DNA from: Paramecium sonneborni
Taxonomy: Eukaryota > Ciliophora > Oligohymenophorea > Peniculida > Parameciidae
Reading direction: 5' to 3'
Assembly: GCA_905182985.1 (NCBI GenBank)
Contig: CAJJDN010000047.1
Coordinates: 65,670-129,669 of the forward strand
DNA length: 64,000 bases
The position numbers and the translations under genes are program-made. The notes below the pieces were generated by a model. The model worked only from the letters and a program-made list of their open reading frames with translations, was not told where the DNA came from and ran no database searches. Below, in pieces: positions 59,095 to 64,000 of this stretch. Positions within the stretch are counted from its first letter, which is position 1, and each line of letters opens with the position of its first letter.

Positions 59095-62000
59095 TCATTA
59101 ATAAGGAGCCCATCCATAATACATTTATCTAAGAATTTCTAAATCACAATTACGTTCTATTAAATTTTGGACATTAATTGAGTTATTCAATTTAAACTTA
59201 ATTAATTCTATTACATCTGATGAAGTTCTACATAATAAAGGATCATAGATGTATGGATCAAGAAATGCAAATATACTATCCTTATGTTTTTGGAATACTT
59301 CTATAATTTATTCTAGCAATTATCGAAATTAACCTTGCTCTCTTAAGTATCCCATACCATATCTAAGATTTTTTGTTAGTCTGAAATCCACAATCTCAGG
59401 TACAGGTAAGAATTTTCCTTTATGAAATACACATTCATAATCTATATGAATAAGTTCTCCATTTTCATGAATTAAAATATTATCACAATGTCTATCGCCA
59501 AATCCAATTAAATATTAAAAGGCTGACCATAAAGCCATAGATTTGATAAATCCTTATTAAGCATCATACCAAACATAAGGATCTTAATATTATGTAAAAA
59601 AATAATTATTTAACTTTGGTTCTTATTCACTTAATTATTTCCATTCTGTTTAATTATAAACTTATCTGTTCTTAGCACTTATTGTAGATACTCCTATTGC
59701 TTCTCTACATGTAGTTGTTTAAGTTACCCATTCAATTACTTAACTAAGTTAATTTAAACTCATTGATGCAAATAATGGATATCTTAATTAGAGAGGCTCT
59801 AATAAAGTATTAAAAAATTATAACATCAATATTATTCTTTATTCTCTTCTTGTATCTCCATTATTTTTTGAATCTTAAACTTCATTTTTTAATAATAAAT
59901 ATTTTATGCTTGAATCACTGCATTCAACCTATATTTTCTTAGGTTTGTCTTTTGATGGAGCAATTTTCATTTAAGGATATATTTATACAATCTTCACTAA
60001 ACTTTCTTCTTATTTAAAAGGTTATGATAAATTATCAATCCCAGGATATATTAATTTCTCTCTATTTTTATTATATTCACTTATAAATTATGAATTAATA
60101 TTCTCAACTACCCATCCTTATTATTATTATATTTTTGACTTTTATTAACAAATTCTTAAAATCACATTAAACTATTTTTCCAACTCTTCTAATTTCTCTC
60201 TCTTCTCAGGTATCAATTTTAAGACTTCTTGATAAATATTTATTTTACTAAAACTGTTATTTACAATAATTACTGTTAAGATTATTAATTGAAATATTTT
60301 AAAGGAGCCAACCACCAAATCATTTAATTTGGATAATTAGTAGCCAATATTGATAAAGCTTAAGTTAAACTTCTACTAGATGTTCTATCATTCTTAAATG
60401 TTTCCACTCCTGTTATTAATAACTCTAAACAATATTGCAACTTTACACAACTTATAGAATTCAAATATTAATCAAATTTTAATGCAAATTAATCTTTTTA
60501 TTTATGTACAAACCAAAGTCTAAATATCTTTGGAAATGATTATTAAACATATTTATCCCCTGCACTTACACTACTTAAATATAAATCCATCAATTTTAAA
60601 CAATTTTATTGATTCTAACTATCACATCTACATTTATATTCCTATTCCAATTCTTATGCATAATGATAACAAAATTTACTAAATTTCTTCTTATTCTCAA
60701 AAAATCTAGATAATGGAGGCAAATGTTTTGAACTCCAAATATCACTATAAGTTTACAATACCCTTTCTCTATGAAATAATTAATCCTTAATTAAATATCG
60801 TAAGAATTTTATTTTCTATGAACAATTCTATATCTCTGTTATAAAAAGTCCTTTATTCTATGTATATGTAAAAGGATCAATCCCTGTTAAACTTATTGCT
60901 TTATAATAATATCCCATTCTTTCATAAATACGACATTGGATTAGATTTTACTTTTTCTTACATATTGCCAAAGCCTCCTCATATTTGTCAATTTACATCA
61001 AGTATTTTGCATACTGTTCTCTATAATTTATTATTTTATATGATTTAGAACTATTAAACTTAATCTTAAATTTATTACCTCCTCTTCACCAAAGTATTTA
61101 AGTACATCCAATATATTTGAGAAAATCTTTTTACAAACGTTATTCTAATCTCTTTACCTTAAATACCTTCCCAATAATTCTCTATTCTTTTTATTATATA
61201 AGAAATCTAAATTATATTTTAACAAATTATTTTCGATAAACTTGTTGATTTTAGAGATAAAGCTATTGATAACTTTACATATTTTAAATTCTAATTTATT
61301 TCATCTTTACTCATCTATTATGAAACATATCTTGAAATGTCTGCTATTAAAGAAATAACTATTTTATCTAATCGAGAAGGATCTAAAATATTTAAATATT
61401 GCCCTTTTTAATTTAGTTCCTTAAAATTGTATAATTGTACATCTAAAGGTATTTACTTTTATTTCATTTTCATAGCAACATTTTATTCTTTGTACCAATT
61501 ATTTCCTACTTCGAGTAATGAATCAGGATTAAAAGGAAACTTAAAATCTAATCTAGTATAGATTTATTCAGGAGGTATAGAGCAATTCAAATGGCTCTTT
61601 GCCATATTAATATATAAAAGAGTGGTGTGGAGCTTTTCTTATTTTTTATGAGATAATTTCTTTAAATCAAATATAAAGAGTAAATTTTTTTTGGCTAGGT
61701 ATTTTTCTAAATAATAAACAGATTCTACAAAACTTCCACATCGAAAAAAAACTAATCCAATTTATCTGTATTTCCATTTTACTTAGTCTAAAGCAATATA
61801 AAATGGATCTTTAGAGTTTTTGATTTCATTCTTCCATTAATTAATAAGTTTAATGATTCCAATCAATAAATAATTATACTCAGGAATGCATAAGAATTTT
61901 TATAAATCTATTTTATTTTGATGTGCATACCTTCAAGCACTTTTATATTTTTATTTTGTGAATGTGCATAATACTTATAAACTATTAAACTAAATAATTT

Positions 62001-63561
62001 AATAAAAAGGGAATGATCTAATATTGTCAACACAAGCAAAATGTAATCGGACAATGACTTTTATGATGTAAGAGGAAGAAGATTAATAAAGATATGTTCA
62101 ACTTAATTAATTTTTTTAGTATCTTCATAATTCTCTTAAATATATTTAATTTTCTTTTAGACAAATTGCTCATCATTAAGTAAATTTTTATTTGCTTTAA
62201 TATCACTAAACTAAAAGTATAGATACATATGTATTACCGTTTCAAATAAGAAGAATTACCATTCATAATTATTTAGATAAAGATGTCTCTCAACTAAAAA
62301 GGTTTATAGTTTAATCATCAATCTAGGAGGAGAAACATCATAAGAAATAAAATCAAAAGGATCCAAGACTTTTGGTTATTGACATTCATCAATTGAAGTG
62401 GCTATATTTTATAAGATTTCTCTCACCAACACATTAGGATAAGGATTTTTTAGATTCAATCTGTAGTAATCAACAATTACAGCATATTCTTCAATTGATG
62501 AAACTTAAGAGAATTATAAATAGAGTAAATCAAATCTAAAATAAAAATCTAAAAAATCTCCAATTTTTATATGCTTTTTGTAATCAAAATTTAATATTTT
62601 CTTATTAATTTTGTAGTATTAACAATATGCACTTAGAGTAATACTAAGATTTGGTAAACTATTAGATAATAAACCTGAAGTTAGTGAATCGCATTCAAAT
62701 TGAATAAATTTGATCATGTATTCATGGAATTCTGTATATATAAATAAGTAATGATCAAAAAACTATTTACAGAATGATTAGCAAATCAATTTTAAAGAGA
62801 TATTTTTTATGTGTTATTTATTTAGTTAATAAATAATTCTGCATCCTAATAAAAATTTAAGGAATTAATAGATGGATGAGAAATTTGAATTTAAACTTAT
62901 TTAAAAATTAGCTAAGACATTACTTAATTCAATATGAAATTAATCTTATTCGAAATTTGAAAAATTAAGTTTGGTTGTTTCGTAATACTTTTCATTCTAA
63001 ATTAAATTATAACATTCTTCTTTATTTTGAGTAAAAGTAAATAAATACTTTTTAAGACCTTCTCTAAGTAATAGTTCAATATTCGAAATACGATATAATT
63101 GAAAATGTAATGGGTTTGAGGTATCTATTTGATGTTATTTTTCATAGATTATCAATGGGTTTAATGTTTTATCAAAAGAATCTAGATTATAAATCTCAAT
63201 AGTATTCTATAATAAATATTTGTAAGCTTATTATAAATTTATAGAAAATACCTTTAGAGAATAAATAGCTGGTATTAGTCTTATACATATAATCGAATAA
63301 GAATTTATCTTTTCCTAATACATAAACTTTCTATCCTTCAGAGTCTTCAGTAATGAAGTGAGAAAGAAATTGTTTATAGGCTAAAGATTCAGTCACAATT
63401 TTTTCAGCAATAAAATTTTGACAGCATCTAGGAAAGAGGGTGATAAGATCATCTAATGATATTCCTAAAGAGTTTGATGTTACTAGATAGATAAGACTCA
63501 ATTTGCTTTCTTCAGATTCAATACTATTAGAGAATGTTTTCTTCAAAATTGAATAATTCAT
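59095..63561 (-). CDS. PIKK-family protein kinase (ATR/SMG1-like), compact
   Basis: A gene of about 4.4 kb, roughly 1,450 residues, with several tiny introns (for example 63227-63251). It starts MNYSILKKTFSNSIESEESK. The kinase domain has a P-loop region with KPKKIQVECSDSSIKYLLLK, the catalytic loop IGFGDRHCDNIL, the metal site ELIHIDYECVF and the element FLPVPEIVDFRLTKN. The protein ends with a FATC domain, LEILRQMYYGWAPYQ. The upstream FAT-type region is helical. Length is far below animal ATR (about 2,600) or SMG1 (about 3,600). DNA-damage or mRNA-decay signalling is inferred from family. Confidence 0.82.
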
Positions 63562-63590
63562 TAATTAATAACAAAAACTCAAGTTTTATT

Positions 63591-64000
63591 TCATGTTTTA
63601 TTTTTAGAAAAAAAAATCTAGATTTTCCTTTTATTGTATTCATAATTATGCATGATTGCCATAGCTTACATGGCTGAATCTAAATCTTAATAACGGATGA
63701 GACATTTATTTTTATTTTTTTCTTCACAAAATATTCTAAAAAAATAAATTAATTTTATATGTTACTTAATTTTCTCAATTTATCCAAATTTAGAAAATGT
63801 ATCATAAATAATTCCCTCTTCACAAAATTCTTTCTTCAAATTAGTTAACATAATTTATTGTGAAGGTGAAACCAAATATTTAAAATTATTATCTTTATAT
63901 CTGAAAGATGCTTCATTTCCTAAATAAAATTCTTCTTCTTCAGTATTTTTAGGTAATTAACCTTCTTCACAATTTCGAAAGAAAATAAATTCATAATTAG
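63591..64000 (-). CDS. PTB-like RNA-binding protein, 3' part (partial)
   Basis: The stop is at 63591-63593; the 5' part lies beyond the window. A 30-nt intron is at 63736-63765. The last RRM is clear: QIMLTNLKKEFCEEGIIYDT for strand 1 and helix 1, FGQIEKIKIFCEEKNKNKC, then DLDSAMQAMAIMHNYEYNKR and the end KIQIFFSKNKT. The linker before it (RYKDNNFKYLVSPS) matches that of PTB/hnRNP L proteins, whose last RRM also ends RVSFSKS. It binds pyrimidine-rich RNA; an effect on splicing of tiny introns is a guess. Confidence 0.75.

Noticed and set aside
61608..63561. Splitting the PIKK gene in two at the ATG near 61608
   Set aside because: The frame reads continuously through that ATG from upstream (for example LLYINMAKSHLNCSIPPEQ), so it is an internal methionine.

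Overview
The window is ciliate macronuclear-type DNA, most like Paramecium. About forty reading frames stay open only if TAA and TAG are read as glutamine, and they end at TGA. Roughly 80 introns could be placed by hand. They are 17-33 nt long, almost all GT...AG, and most restore a conserved protein frame. Such tiny introns, very short intergenic gaps and strong AT richness fit Paramecium and not Tetrahymena. No rRNA, tRNA, CRISPR or insertion sequence was recognised.

Layout: 1-5.3 kb has a partial gene end, CCT1, an MFS carrier and a P5-type protein disulfide isomerase. 5.6-7.8 kb is a 1,089-bp block present twice around a single N. 8.3-16.3 kb has EFCAB10, a multi-pass membrane protein, CEP44, two tandem small CaaX proteins and CLEC16A. 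16.6-22.8 kb has small unknowns, a family X DNA polymerase, a membrane-anchored bZIP factor and an acidic secreted protein. 22.9-31 kb has an LRRC9 homologue, coiled-coil proteins and a PSTAIRE cyclin-dependent kinase. 32.3-37.4 kb has mitochondrial CPN60, ASCC2 and a Rab that share a 25-bp head-to-head gap. 38.6-46.5 kb has a tubulin tyrosine ligase-like enzyme, an ANKRD13-like protein, a coiled-coil protein and ribosomal proteins L19 and S14. 47.8-50.3 kb is a second duplicated block (1,251 bp) around a single N. 50.4-59 kb has a CAP protein, a broken gene, a redoxin-like gene with an in-frame TGA, a secreted protein, a cyclic-nucleotide-binding protein and ERGIC3. 59.1-64 kb has a compact PIKK kinase and the 3' end of a PTB-like RNA-binding gene.

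The genes do not form an operon. Several serve the ciliary and centriolar apparatus (EFCAB10, CEP44, LRRC9, TTLL, coiled-coil proteins). Others serve secretion and membrane traffic (P5 PDI, Rab, ERGIC3, CLEC16A, ANKRD13) and genome or RNA maintenance (Pol X, ASCC2, PIKK, PTB-like).

The most useful second-look items are the two scaffold-join duplications, the redoxin with TGA next to its CxxC, the membrane-tethered bZIP, the paired CaaX proteins with RVxF-like sites, the Rab with a degenerate G4 motif and abnormal splice acceptor, the cyclic-nucleotide domain split by a coiled coil, and a perfect 16-bp intergenic hairpin. No wholly new multi-gene system was seen. Gene names come from remembered family motifs, not from a search.
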